Assembly (NCBI GenBank): GCA_030043175.1
Contig: JASHYD010000814.1
Coordinates: 1-5,670 of the forward strand
Source: Xanthobacteraceae bacterium
GTDB lineage: Bacteria > Pseudomonadota > Alphaproteobacteria > Rhizobiales > Xanthobacteraceae
Length of the DNA: 5,670 nucleotides
Direction of reading: 5' to 3'
A program made the position numbers and the translations under genes. Below, one piece after another: positions 5,652-5,670 of this stretch; position 1 is the stretch's first letter, and each line of letters starts with the position of its first letter. A model generated the notes under the pieces. It was given only the letters and a program-made list of their open reading frames with translations, was not told the DNA's origin and did no database searches.

Positions 5652-5670
5652 TGCAATGTTGCAGCGTTTG

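Noticed and set aside
5596..5654. CRISPR array
   Set aside because: Units are 7 bases and directly adjacent, with no spacers; it is a simple tandem repeat.
5276..5656. 126-residue minus-strand frame starting in the heptamer repeats
   Set aside because: It runs antisense through the four-cysteine protein gene; its N-terminus is just the translated tandem repeat and the rest is Arg/Cys-rich.

Overview
This GC-rich window most likely comes from an alphaproteobacterium of the Bradyrhizobium/Rhodopseudomonas type (Nitrobacteraceae). That is an inference from the style of the proteins, the Ala/Arg-rich codon use and short REP-like intergenic motifs; no marker gene is present to prove it. Four coding regions are supported, all on the + strand. 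Three have clear N-terminal signal peptides; the fourth is cut by the window edge but belongs to a family I know as exported.

Layout: (1) 2-667 is the C-terminal part of a conserved uncharacterised protein with the GDSIGYYEGDTLVIDTVG core. (2) 668-1187 has no recognised gene but holds a strong 12-bp hairpin at 881-912. (3) 1188-3113 encodes a secreted M61-family metallo-aminopeptidase with a zinc site (HEYAH plus downstream E) and a C-terminal PDZ domain. (4) 3114-3642 is intergenic, with a possible REP-type remnant, several inverted repeats and a very regular 12-bp stem at 3501-3527. (5) 3643-4248 encodes a small exported protein made of two similar beta-rich repeats (DUF5666-like), followed by two hairpins. 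(6) 4249-5103 is a long stretch with no convincing gene. (7) 5104-5502 encodes a small exported four-cysteine protein of unknown function. (8) 5503-5670 ends in eight consecutive 7-base repeat units of two types.

The genes are hundreds of bases apart and look like independent units rather than an operon. The common theme is export to the periplasm or cell surface. I see no sign of a defence system, CRISPR, intact mobile element, tRNA or rRNA. The signals that the genes do not explain are the heptamer array at the right end, the isolated perfect hairpins in the spacers, and the unusually low coding density for a bacterium.
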